Assembly: GCF_001426485.1 (NCBI RefSeq) | Contig: NZ_LMET01000001.1 | Location: forward strand, 15,708 to 78,990 | DNA length: 63,283 bases | Source: Aeromicrobium sp. Root472D3 | Lineage (GTDB): Bacteria > Actinomycetota > Actinomycetes > Propionibacteriales > Nocardioidaceae | Direction of reading: 5' to 3' | Part shown: positions 1 through 6,633 of the stretch, one piece after another | Layout of the letters: each line of letters starts with the position of its first letter | Position numbering within the stretch: the stretch's first letter is position 1 | Made by a program: the position numbers and the translations under genes | The notes under the pieces: model-generated | The model's input: only the letters and a program-made list of their open reading frames with translations | Told to the model about the DNA's origin: nothing | The model's database searches: none

Positions 1-1
1 A

Positions 2-53
2 CGGCCTCCCTGGCGACCGTGAGGGCGGGGGCGGGCGGCCTCCCTGGCGACCG
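2..53. repeat. Two copies of an 18-bp direct repeat
   Basis: CGGCCTCCCTGGCGACCG occurs at 2-19 and again at 36-53, separated by a G-rich spacer. Its core CTCCCTGGCGA is the reverse complement of the core of the 26-bp repeats at the other edge of this window (63221-63283). Both places are therefore likely members of one dispersed intergenic repeat family. The repeat lies downstream of the minus-strand gene ending at 59, where it could also act in transcription termination. Confidence 0.7.
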
Positions 54-58
54 GTCGG

Positions 59-538
59 CTACTCGGTGTGGGGGTCGCCGTCGACGACGTCGACGACGTC
101 GATCGCGATGTCGCGCTCGGGGTCGAAGTCGGGGTCGTGACCCAGCAGCTCGTGGACGACGGCCGCCGCGGCCGTGCGCGCGGCGCGCCCCTCGGCCTGC
201 AGGTCGAGCCCGTAGCGGCACACCAGCGCGATGCGGATCGCGGTGCACCGGTCGTCGTCGACCTCGATGTCGACCGAGTCGGCCGCCCTGTCAGGGGTGT
301 CGACGGCGTCGCGCAGACGCGGCGCGAGGATGCGCCCCGAGACCCGGACGACCGAGCCGCGCGCGTCCCGCTCTGCCCGCCCGTCGGCGGTGAACGAGAT
401 GACCGCCGACGCGGGCGTGACGAGCGTCCGCACGCGGTCCATGACCGACTGCGAGACCTCGACCCACCCCGTCTCGGTCTCGTCGCGCAGCGCGATCGTC
501 GCGCGCTCGAGAGGATCGGGTGTCTGCTCTACCGCCAT
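59..538 (-). CDS. Asp23-like protein, partner of the ECF sigma factor
   Basis: A 159-residue soluble protein without signal peptide or membrane segment. The second half (roughly residues 80-150) has the alternating pattern of Asp23/Gls24-type domains: a valine-rich strand, then ALVCRYGLDLQAEG and a long helix. Similarity is weak and I would not assign more than an Asp23-like fold. The ATG at 538 overlaps the end of the upstream sigma gene by 10 bp, which fixes the start and implies translational coupling. Genes placed like this directly after an ECF sigma factor are often its regulators, and the divergent operon encodes further Asp23 proteins. A role in modulating the sigma factor or the envelope response is inferred from position only. 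Confidence 0.6.
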   Translation of the reverse strand: MAVEQTPDPLERATIALRDETETGWVEVSQSVMDRVRTLVTPASAVISFTADGRAERDARGSVVRVSGRILAPRLRDAVDTPDRAADSVDIEVDDDRCTAIRIALVCRYGLDLQAEGRAARTAAAAVVHELLGHDPDFDPERDIAIDVVDVVDGDPHTE

Positions 539-1113
539 TGCGCCATCCTCTCCGCCAGGTTCCTGCGGCCTCGGTGCAGCTGGCCCCTGACGCTGTCGGG
601 CGTCATGGCAAGGGTAGTCGCGATGTCGTCGTAACTCATCTCCTCCAGCTCCCGCAGCAGCCACACGGCCCGCTGCTGGTGCGGCAACTCGGCCAGCGCG
701 GCCTGCAGCGCCGCGACGAGCTCCTTGTCCATGACGTCCTGCAGGGGGTCACGGTTCGCGGGAGGTGCGACCGCCGCGAGGAAGTCGTCCGCGACGGGTG
801 TCGGGCGCCGCTTGCGCTGCAGGTCGACGGCCCGGCGCGACACCAGGCTGAACAGCCACGTCCGCAGCGACGACCTGGCCTCGAACGTCTCGATGTTCTT
901 CCACGCCGAGATGAACGCCTCCTGCACGACCTCGCCCGCGTCGGTGCGGTCACCGCCGACCATCCGGATCGCGAACCGGTACATGCCCGGGCCGTGCCGG
1001 TGGATGATCGCGTCGAAGGCCGACCGGTCACCGAGCCGCACCCGGCGGACCAGGACGTGGTCGGCCGGCTCCGTGTCCGACGCGTCGCCGGCTGAGTCGT
1101 CCAGCACGCACAC
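529..1113 (-). CDS. RNA polymerase sigma factor, ECF (sigma-70) family
   Basis: About 194 residues with the two-domain ECF layout. Region 2 is visible as MYRFAIRMVGGD through EVVQEAFISAWKN and TWLFSLVSRRAVDLQR (about residues 40-100). Region 4 carries a helix-turn-helix, LPHQQRAVWLLRELEEMSYDDIA followed by TPDSVRGQLHRGRRNLAERM. It directs RNA polymerase to alternative promoters. The start is uncertain: GTG at 1113 or 1107 are the best candidates and no strong ribosome binding site is visible. It is transcribed away from the Asp23/AmaP operon across a 145-bp shared promoter region and overlaps the downstream Asp23-like gene, so it probably controls envelope-stress genes, possibly this divergent operon. 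No classical anti-sigma factor with zinc ligands or membrane segment is adjacent. Confidence 0.9.
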   Translation of the reverse strand: MCVLDDSAGDASDTEPADHVLVRRVRLGDRSAFDAIIHRHGPGMYRFAIRMVGGDRTDAGEVVQEAFISAWKNIETFEARSSLRTWLFSLVSRRAVDLQRKRRPTPVADDFLAAVAPPANRDPLQDVMDKELVAALQAALAELPHQQRAVWLLRELEEMSYDDIATTLAMTPDSVRGQLHRGRRNLAERMAQWR

Positions 1114-1170
1114 ATCGTGTCGGCGGTGCCGGGGGTCCGCCACTCGAACGCCGCACCCCCCGCACGACGC

Positions 1171-1186
1171 TGTGACCCAGATCACG
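1171..1186. promoter_or_regulatory. Candidate CRP/GlxR-type operator
   Basis: TGTGACCCAGATCACG is a near-perfect TGTGA-N6-TCAC(A) inverted repeat, the consensus recognised by cAMP-responsive CRP/GlxR regulators of actinobacteria. It lies between the divergent sigma factor and Asp23 operon, about 58 bp upstream of the sigma start and 72 bp upstream of the Asp23 start. The call is a motif match only. Confidence 0.45.
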
Positions 1187-1258
1187 ACACGGCCGGCGTG
1201 ACGATCGGCCACCTCGCGACGACCAACAGATGTTCGTTCAACCGAAAGGCAACCAGAC

Positions 1259-1753
1259 ATGGCCGACACCACCACGACCTCCGCCGCGAAGACGACCTCT
1301 CCGGCGACGACGTCCAGCACGACCTCCACCGAGGTCGTCAAGGCCGAGGCCACCGGTCCCCTCGCCTCGCAGCAGGGACGCACCTCGATCGCCGACACCG
1401 TCGTGTCGAAGATCGCCGGCATCGCGACGCGCGAGGTCAGCGGCGTCCACGACCTCGGCGGCAACACCGCCCGTGCCGTCGGAGCGCTCCGCGAGCGCAT
1501 CCCGGGATCGCGCACCAACCTGAGCCAGGGCGTCAACGTCGAGGTCGGCGAGCGCCAGGCGGCCGTCGACGTCGACCTGATCGCCGAGTACGGCGTCTCG
1601 ATCGCCGAGCTGGCGTCGGGCGTGCGTCGCAACGTCATCGGCTCGGTCGAGCGCATGACGGGCCTGGAGGTCACCGAGGTCAACATCACGGTCCTCGACG
1701 TGCACCTCGAGGGCGACGACAGCGACCAGCCCAGCGAGTCCCGTGTCGAGTGA
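1259..1753 (+). CDS. Asp23/Gls24 family envelope stress protein
   Basis: 164 residues. The first 40 are a low-complexity Thr/Ser/Ala tail. The rest is a typical Asp23 domain: TSIADTVVSKIAGIATREVSGVHDLG, then GVNVEVGERQAAVDVDLIAEYGVSIAELA and VTEVNITVLDVHLE. Asp23 proteins are abundant membrane-tethered cytoplasmic proteins linked to cell-envelope homeostasis, in firmicutes anchored by AmaP. The gene opens an operon of eight tightly packed genes reaching at least to 4008, and its stop overlaps the next start by 11 bp. A divergent ECF sigma factor lies upstream. Confidence 0.92.
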   Translation: MADTTTTSAAKTTSPATTSSTTSTEVVKAEATGPLASQQGRTSIADTVVSKIAGIATREVSGVHDLGGNTARAVGALRERIPGSRTNLSQGVNVEVGERQAAVDVDLIAEYGVSIAELASGVRRNVIGSVERMTGLEVTEVNITVLDVHLEGDDSDQPSESRVE

Positions 1754-2045
1754 CGCGGCACCGGCCCCCGACGCCGCCGAGGCCATCGCGTCGGCCACGC
1801 TCGCCGTGGCCGGTGTGAGCGCGCTGCACGCGGGCGTCGTGGGCGAGGTCGCGACCTACCTGCCGGGCCGCCGGGTCAACGGCGTCCGCCTGCGGGACGA
1901 CTCGTGCGAGGTGCACATCGTCCTCGAGTGGGGCAGCCCGGTCGTCGCGACCGCCGACGACGTCCGCACCGCGATCGAGCCGCTCGTCGACGTGCCCGTG
2001 CACGTCACGGTCGAGGACGTCGCGGGCCCCGGGGACACGCTGTGA
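1743..2045 (+). CDS. Small Asp23-operon protein of unknown function
   Basis: 100 residues starting at a GTG inside the end of the Asp23 gene. There is no membrane segment. The order of a helix (AAEAIASATLAVAGVSALHAG), a strand pair (VNGVRLRDDSCEVHIVLEWGSPV) and a helix ending in VHVTVEDV resembles a shortened Asp23 domain, in which a conserved GVSGLH-like turn precedes the beta sheet. It ends in a GTGA overlap with the next gene. I read it as a minimal, divergent Asp23 relative that may assemble with the other two Asp23 proteins of the operon. That function is inferred. Confidence 0.7.
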   Translation: MSSDAAPAPDAAEAIASATLAVAGVSALHAGVVGEVATYLPGRRVNGVRLRDDSCEVHIVLEWGSPVVATADDVRTAIEPLVDVPVHVTVEDVAGPGDTL

Positions 2046-2329
2046 CACCGCCGCCCGGCGACCCGGCCGACCGCCTCGCGGCGCACCGGGCGGCGCGTCG
2101 GGCGGCGATCAAGCAGCACCATCCCGACCGCGGCGGCAGCAGCGACGAGCTGCGCCGCGCGCTCGACCGGCTCGACGCCCCACTGGGACGCACGTCCCAG
2201 ATCACACCCATCCGACCCGACGCCCGCTCCGAAGCACGGGTGGATGGGGTGCTGCGCACCGCGATCCACCGGCTCCGCCGCCTCCTCCCGAGGCGCCTGC
2301 CCGGCTCGCGTCGCTACATCCAACTCTGA
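2042..2329 (+). CDS. Small basic protein with truncated J-domain-like HPD motif
   Basis: 95 residues, starting at a GTG that overlaps the previous stop. Residues 10-45 read as helix, HPDRGG turn, helix (AHRAARRAAIKQ then HHPDRGG then DELRRALDRLD). This matches helix II, the invariant HPD tripeptide and helix III of DnaJ J-domains. Helices I and IV and any G/F or zinc region are missing, so it is not a full co-chaperone. The C-terminus is strongly arginine-rich (LRRLLPRRLPGSRR) and could bind membranes or nucleic acid. It lies in the Asp23 operon, suggesting an accessory role in envelope stress, perhaps touching DnaK. Confidence 0.65.
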   Translation: MTPPPGDPADRLAAHRAARRAAIKQHHPDRGGSSDELRRALDRLDAPLGRTSQITPIRPDARSEARVDGVLRTAIHRLRRLLPRRLPGSRRYIQL

Positions 2330-2345
2330 AGCCAAGGACCATCGC

Positions 2346-2522
2346 ATGAAGCTCTCCATCATCGGCCTGTTCGCGGGCCTGCTCCTGGCCATCGCCATCG
2401 CGATCGGCGGGTTCGGCGCCTTCCTCGGCGCCGTCGTGCTCGGCGTCATCGGTCTCGCCGCCGGCGCCCACCTCGACGGCGACATCGATCTCACGAGCAT
2501 CCTGAGGGGCCGACGTGAGTGA
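2346..2522 (+). CDS. Small membrane protein, DUF2273-like
   Basis: 58 residues, almost entirely one hydrophobic hairpin: LSIIGLFAGLLLAIAIAIGG followed by FLGAVVLGVIGLAAG, then a short charged tail. Small two-helix proteins of the DUF2273 type accompany Asp23 and AmaP genes in Gram-positive bacteria and are thought to help tether Asp23 to the membrane. The ATG at 2346 follows an AAGGA ribosome binding site and gives the membrane hairpin directly. An upstream in-frame ATG at 2244 would add an implausible arginine-rich stretch. The stop overlaps the next GTG start. Confidence 0.8.
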   Translation: MKLSIIGLFAGLLLAIAIAIGGFGAFLGAVVLGVIGLAAGAHLDGDIDLTSILRGRRE

Positions 2523-2907
2523 CACGATCGAAGCTCCCGCGGGCCTGGCGCCCGCCGAGGAGCGCGGCACCCTCGACGTCCGCACCAAGGCGCTCGAGCA
2601 CCTCGTCGCACACGCCGCCCTGCAGGTGCCGGGGTGCGTCGCACGTCCCGCCGGGCTCCACCCGCTGACCCGCAGCCTGCCGTCCGCGTCCGTGACGTTC
2701 CGCGGCTCCGTCGCGGTCGCCGACCTGCACGCCGCGGCCACCTGGCCGTGCCGCGTGCAGGAGCTCGCGACGACGATCCGCGACACGGTCCGCGCCGAGG
2801 CCTCCCGCCTGTCGGGCACCGACATCGGTCGCGTCGACGTCACGCTGCACGTCGTGCCCGTCGACGAGGCCGTCGGGGCCACGACGTCGCAGCGGAGGGT
2901 CCTGTGA
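2515..2907 (+). CDS. Second Asp23/Gls24-like protein
   Basis: 130 residues, soluble. The pattern TLDVRTKALEHLVAHAALQVPGC, then a strand SASVTFRGSVAVADLHAAATWPCRVQELATTIRDTV, and ending IGRVDVTLHVVPV is a divergent Asp23 domain: helix, turn at P-G-C, strands, long helix, final strand. The GTG at 2515 overlaps the preceding membrane-protein stop and the end overlaps the following gene, so it is translationally coupled in the envelope-stress operon. It is likely a binding partner of the other Asp23 protein at 1259. Confidence 0.75.
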   Translation: MSDTIEAPAGLAPAEERGTLDVRTKALEHLVAHAALQVPGCVARPAGLHPLTRSLPSASVTFRGSVAVADLHAAATWPCRVQELATTIRDTVRAEASRLSGTDIGRVDVTLHVVPVDEAVGATTSQRRVL

Positions 2908-3431
2908 GCCCCCGCGTCGCGCCGCCCACCGGCCGCCCCGCGGCATCAGGCGCGTCCCTGCTGCTGGGGACCGCCCTGATCGGCCTCGCCGTCGTCTCGG
3001 TGCACGACCTCGCGGTCGACCGTGGCTGGGCCGGCGGCCCGTCGTGGACGGGATCGCTGCTGGACGCGGCGGACGGCCTGACGGCCGGCACCGGCGTCGT
3101 GATCACCGCGGTCGCCGCCGTCGTCGTCGGCCTGGTCCTGCTCGTCGCCGCGCTCAAGCCCGCCCCGCGGACGCACGAGAGCACGCCCGGCCCGTCGGAC
3201 GTGTGGGTCACCCGCAAGGCCATCCGGGCCGTCGCCGTCGGCGCCGCCGAGGACACCGCGGGTGTCGCGGCCGCCCGAGCCACCCACCGGCGCGGACGCG
3301 TCGTCGTGACGGTGCAGTCCGACCGACCCGACGCCGCCACGCACGTCGAGACGTCCGTGCGCGAGGCCCTCGCGGGCCTCACGACGCACGACGTCGCCAT
3401 CAGGACCACGGAGGTGAAGCATGACGCGTAG
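2904..3431 (+). CDS. Membrane protein of the Asp23 cluster (DUF6286-like)
   Basis: 175 residues. Two membrane helices (about residues 14-34, LLLGTALIGLAVVSVHDL, and 60-83, VITAVAAVVVGLVLLVAAL) flank a short extracytoplasmic loop. A cytoplasmic beta-rich domain follows (VTRKAIRAVAVGAAEDTAGV, then RVVVTVQSD). The layout matches the uncharacterised DUF6286 proteins that accompany Asp23 genes in actinobacteria; the family name is from memory. It starts at a GTG overlapping the Asp23-like stop and its end overlaps the AmaP-like gene. It resembles the next gene in architecture, so both may be membrane anchors. Confidence 0.7.
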   Translation: MSPRVAPPTGRPAASGASLLLGTALIGLAVVSVHDLAVDRGWAGGPSWTGSLLDAADGLTAGTGVVITAVAAVVVGLVLLVAALKPAPRTHESTPGPSDVWVTRKAIRAVAVGAAEDTAGVAAARATHRRGRVVVTVQSDRPDAATHVETSVREALAGLTTHDVAIRTTEVKHDA

Positions 3432-4008
3432 GCTCGCAGCGATCGACCGGACGGTCACGGCCCTGGTGGGTCTCGCCCTGATCGCCGGAGGGGTGGCCCT
3501 GCTCGACTGGCGCTACCGCTGGTTCGGCACCTGGAGCGACAGTGTCTCGACGGCCCGGCTCGACGACGTCGAGTCGAGCGCCTGGTGGCCGTGGGTCTTC
3601 GCCCTCGGCGGCGTGGTCCTGGGTCTCGTCGGCCTGCTCTGGCTGCTGTCGCACGCGCCCCGACCCGGCGAGAAGGCGGTCCGGCTGCCGGACGCGTCCG
3701 ACCGCGCCGGCAGCGTCCACGTCGACCTCAGCGGCGTCGCCAAGGCCGTCGCGGCCGACTTCGAGGCCCGCACCAACGTCACCCACGTCAAGGGCACGGC
3801 CCGCCGCCAGGGACGCACCCACGTCATCGAGCTGCGCGGCCAGCTCGACCCCCACGTCACCGGAGGCGACATCGAGTCCGCCGCCAGCCGGTGCACCCAC
3901 GACGTCTCGGACGCCTTCCCCGACGGCCACACGGTCTGCCGAGTCCTCCTCGGCCACGACCACCGTCGGAGCGGGCGCACCCGGGCGAGCGCACACCGCG
4001 TGCGCTGA
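3421..4008 (+). CDS. amaP: Alkaline-shock membrane anchor protein, AmaP-like
   Basis: 195 residues. Two membrane helices lie at about 12-30 (VTALVGLALIAGGVALLDW) and 58-78 (WWPWVFALGGVVLGLVGLLWLL), separated by a roughly 28-residue loop and followed by a soluble C-terminal domain of about 110 residues. AmaP proteins hold Asp23 at the membrane through this two-helix hairpin, and the gene neighbours here are Asp23 proteins. The symbol is by analogy with firmicutes because sequence identity cannot be checked. It is the last gene of the overlapping chain; the CsbD gene follows after 30 bp with its own ribosome binding site. Confidence 0.75.
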   Translation: MTRRLAAIDRTVTALVGLALIAGGVALLDWRYRWFGTWSDSVSTARLDDVESSAWWPWVFALGGVVLGLVGLLWLLSHAPRPGEKAVRLPDASDRAGSVHVDLSGVAKAVAADFEARTNVTHVKGTARRQGRTHVIELRGQLDPHVTGGDIESAASRCTHDVSDAFPDGHTVCRVLLGHDHRRSGRTRASAHRVR

Positions 4009-4038
4009 ACCACCACCACACCATCGAAGGAGAACATC

Positions 4039-4212
4039 ATGGGTATCGCTGACAAGGCCAAGAACGCCGCCGAGGACCTCGCCGGAAAGGCCAAGGAGGT
4101 CGTCGGGGACGTCACGAACAACGACGAGCTCAAGGCCGAAGGCAAGAAGGACCAGGCGACGTCGTCCGTCAAGGACGCCGGCGAGAACGTCAAGGACGCC
4201 TTCAAGAAGTAG
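4039..4212 (+). CDS. CsbD family general stress protein
   Basis: 57 residues, highly charged: MGIADKAKNAAEDLAGKAKE, then a VVGDVTNNDELKAEGKKDQA segment and a second amphipathic Lys/Ala/Asp repeat. This is the standard size and composition of CsbD proteins, small soluble stress-induced proteins of unknown biochemical role. A clear AAGGAG ribosome binding site precedes the ATG at 4039. A strong hairpin follows at 4234-4257, so it probably closes the envelope-stress transcription unit. Confidence 0.9.
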   Translation: MGIADKAKNAAEDLAGKAKEVVGDVTNNDELKAEGKKDQATSSVKDAGENVKDAFKK

Positions 4213-4233
4213 TCACACCGGCACCACCGCGTG

Positions 4234-4257
4234 GCGGGGACGGCGATCCGTCCCCGC
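4234..4257 (+). terminator. Hairpin terminator after csbD
   Basis: GCGGGGACGG, a 4-nt loop CGAT, then CCGTCCCCGC form a perfect 10-bp stem 21 bp downstream of the CsbD stop. No long T-run follows, as is usual for high-GC actinobacterial terminators. It may only partly block read-through into the small gene at 4293. Confidence 0.65.
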
Positions 4258-4292
4258 CTCGTCCACTTCCCACCGAACGAGAGTCATCAGAC

Positions 4293-4433
4293 ATGGCACA
4301 CCCCAAGCGCAACCTCTTCACCGTCCTCGGCTGGATCGTCTGGAAGGCCCTGGCCCTGGTCGGCCTGCCGATCGCCCGCAAGAAGCTCGACGAGCGCCGC
4401 AGCAACCGCAGCCTGCGCCGCGGTCGTCGCTAG
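4293..4433 (+). CDS. Small basic membrane-associated protein
   Basis: 46 residues. A single hydrophobic segment FTVLGWIVWKALALVGLPIA (about residues 9-28) is followed by a very basic tail (ARKKLDERRSNRSLRRGRR). This is the shape of a single-pass or peripheral membrane micro-protein with a positive cytoplasmic end. The ATG is preceded by a weak GAGAG site. It lies downstream of the csbD hairpin and converges on the OYE gene, whose stop is 18 bp away. I do not recognise a family; the position suggests it belongs to the envelope-stress module. Confidence 0.6.
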   Translation: MAHPKRNLFTVLGWIVWKALALVGLPIARKKLDERRSNRSLRRGRR

Positions 4434-4451
4434 CCGACCCGGGGAACCCGC

Positions 4452-5546
4452 CTACCGACCGGGCCGCAGGACGGCCCGGCGGTACTGGGCGGGGAACAGC
4501 GCCGACCCGTCGACGTCGAGCTCGCGCGAGGCCCGCAGCGGCCAGCGCGGCTCGCGCAGGGCCGCGCGTCCCAACAGGACGACGTCGGACTCCCCCTCGT
4601 CGAGGATGTCCTGGGCGTCGCGCGGGTCGGTGATCAGCCCCACCGCACCCGTGGGGATGTCGGTCGCCCGACGGATGCGCCCGGCGAGGCCCACCTGGTA
4701 GCGCGGCCCGACCGGGATCTCCTGGTGCTCGACCGCCCCGCCGGACGAGACGTCGACGAGGTCGACGCCGGCGTCCGCGAGCATCTGCACGAGCTCGACC
4801 GACTGGTCCGGGTCCCACCCGCCGTCGGCCCAGTCGGTCGCCGAGATGCGCAGCAGCAGCGCCGCACCGGCCGGCAGCACCGCGCGGACCGCCGCGACGA
4901 CCTCGCGCAGCAGGCGGCTGCGGCCCTCGAGGTCGCCGCCGTACTCGTCGTCGCGGTGGTTGATCAGCGGTGACAGGAACTCGTGGAGCAGGTAGCCGTG
5001 CGCCGCGTGGATCTCGACGCCGTCGAAGCCCGCCAGCACGGCGCGACGGGCGCCCTCGGCGAACAGCGACGGCATCGCGCGCACCTCGTCGACGCCCAGC
5101 GCGCGGCACGGCGCGAGCGAGCCGAACGACCCGACGCTCGGGCCGACCGTCTCCCACCCGCCCTCGGCCGCCTCGACCGTGCCGGTGCGTCCGCTCAGGT
5201 CGGAGTGCGTCGACGCCTTGCGGCCGGCGTGCGCCAGCTGCATCACGATGCGGGTGTCGTGCTCGTGCGCGAACTCCACGACCGGGCGCCAGCTGTCGAC
5301 GTGCTCGTCCGACCAGATGCCGGCGTCCTCGGGGCTGATGCGTCCCTCGGGCACGACGGACGTCGCCTCCGTGACGACCAACCCGAAGCCGCCCGTCGCG
5401 AACGCGCCGTAGTGCACGCGGTGCCACGCGGTCGGGTGGCCGTCGCGGGCCAGGCAGCTGTACTGGCACATGGGGGCGACCCAGACGCGGTTGCGCACGT
5501 CCACCCCGCCGACGGCGACGGAGGAGAACAGGGAGGTGGCGGACAT
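4452..5546 (-). CDS. NADH:flavin oxidoreductase, Old Yellow Enzyme family (YqjM-like)
   Basis: 364 residues, FMN-binding TIM barrel. It has the class III OYE (YqjM) signature: VAPMCQYSC near residue 27 supplies the flavin-modulating cysteine, and DGVEIHAAHGYLLHEFLSP contains the HxxH substrate-activating pair. The C-terminal DVVLLGRAALREPRWPLR is the phosphate-binding end. Such enzymes use NAD(P)H to reduce activated C=C bonds, and relatives act on N-methylated amines or dienoyl-CoA. It is the last gene of a minus-strand operon with the 3-hydroxyacyl-CoA-dehydrogenase-like and DapA-like genes (31-bp gap), so it likely reduces an unsaturated intermediate of that catabolic route. Its substrate is unknown. 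Confidence 0.88.
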   Translation of the reverse strand: MSATSLFSSVAVGGVDVRNRVWVAPMCQYSCLARDGHPTAWHRVHYGAFATGGFGLVVTEATSVVPEGRISPEDAGIWSDEHVDSWRPVVEFAHEHDTRIVMQLAHAGRKASTHSDLSGRTGTVEAAEGGWETVGPSVGSFGSLAPCRALGVDEVRAMPSLFAEGARRAVLAGFDGVEIHAAHGYLLHEFLSPLINHRDDEYGGDLEGRSRLLREVVAAVRAVLPAGAALLLRISATDWADGGWDPDQSVELVQMLADAGVDLVDVSSGGAVEHQEIPVGPRYQVGLAGRIRRATDIPTGAVGLITDPRDAQDILDEGESDVVLLGRAALREPRWPLRASRELDVDGSALFPAQYRRAVLRPGR

Positions 5547-5577
5547 CGAGGTGCTTCCTTCGGTCGGACGGAGCGGG

Positions 5578-6633
5578 TCAGGTGGCGGCGGGAGCCGTGG
5601 CGGCGGCGACGGCGGGGGCGGGGGCGACCCCGTTCAGCGGGTTGTCGAAGCCGCGCATCAGCGCCGCGATCGCGATCATGGTGCGGTCGCGCTCACGGAC
5701 GTTGTCGGCCCAGTCGTCGTGCGGGAGGCTCTGCTCGATCTCGCGGGCCACGCGGTCGACGGTATCGGGTGTCCACGGGTCCTCCGTGGAGCGCTCGATG
5801 CCCAGCCGTGCGTACACGCGGCCGTGCAGCTCGGCGTGCTGCCGCAGCCCCCCGCGCGTGTTGAGCTCGTTGGTCGCGAACGGTCCCATGACCGCCCACC
5901 GACGGCCGAGACCCTCCCGCACGATGGTGTCGACGTCGACGGGCGACACGACGCCGTCCCGCACGAGGCAGTACGCCTCGCGCAGCAGCGCACCCTGCAG
6001 CCGGTTGAAGACGAAGCCCTCGATCTCCCTCGTCAGCACGACCGGGGCCATCTCGAGCGACTCGACCATCGAGACGGCATTCGCCACCGTCTCGGAGGAC
6101 GTGAAGGGCGCCGGCACGATCTCGGCGACCCGCAGGAAGTACGGCGGGTTGCCGGGGTGCACGACGAGGCAGCGGTCGCGTCCGGGCAGCCCGTCGGCGA
6201 AGCGCGACGCCATGATGGTCGAGGTCGAGCTGGCCAGGACGGTGCCGGGCGACGTGGCGGCGTCGAGTGCGGCGAACAGCGAGCGCTTGGCGCCGACCTC
6301 CTCGAGGATGCACTCCTGCACGTACGACACCCCGGCGACGGCCTCCTCGAGGCTCGCGCAGGCCCGCACCCGGCCGATGACCGTCGACACGTCCCCGGCG
6401 ACCAGCCCGACGAGGGCCATCTGCTCGATCGTGTCGGCGACCTCCTCGACCGACGCGTCGAGGCGACGCGGGTCGAGGTCGAACAGGCGCACGGAGCGGC
6501 CGGCGCACGCGAACACGACGGCCCACGCCACACCGATGCTGCCGGCACCGACAACGGCGACGGGATCGGCGGCGCCGCGGCCCGCCGACCGGTCCCCCGC
6601 GGAGGTGTCCTCGTTGACGAGGCTCACGGTCAC
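5578..6633 (-). CDS. 3-hydroxyacyl-CoA dehydrogenase-like NAD-dependent dehydrogenase
   Basis: 351 residues. The N-terminal Rossmann domain is clear, PVAVVGAGSIGVAWAVVFA then RLFDLDPRRL. The catalytic region VVHPGNPPYFLRVAEIVPAP carries the HPxNPP motif shared by the 3-hydroxybutyryl-CoA, L-carnitine and L-gulonate 3-dehydrogenase branch. The helical C-terminal domain follows, with GFVFNRLQGALLREAYCLV. It oxidises a secondary hydroxyl with NAD. The GTG at 6633 forms a GTGA overlap with the stop of the upstream DapA-like gene, which fixes the start. No acyl-CoA ligase or thiolase is nearby, so a hydroxy-acid rather than a CoA substrate is more likely. Confidence 0.85.
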   Translation of the reverse strand: MTVSLVNEDTSAGDRSAGRGAADPVAVVGAGSIGVAWAVVFACAGRSVRLFDLDPRRLDASVEEVADTIEQMALVGLVAGDVSTVIGRVRACASLEEAVAGVSYVQECILEEVGAKRSLFAALDAATSPGTVLASSTSTIMASRFADGLPGRDRCLVVHPGNPPYFLRVAEIVPAPFTSSETVANAVSMVESLEMAPVVLTREIEGFVFNRLQGALLREAYCLVRDGVVSPVDVDTIVREGLGRRWAVMGPFATNELNTRGGLRQHAELHGRVYARLGIERSTEDPWTPDTVDRVAREIEQSLPHDDWADNVRERDRTMIAIAALMRGFDNPLNGVAPAPAVAAATAPAAT

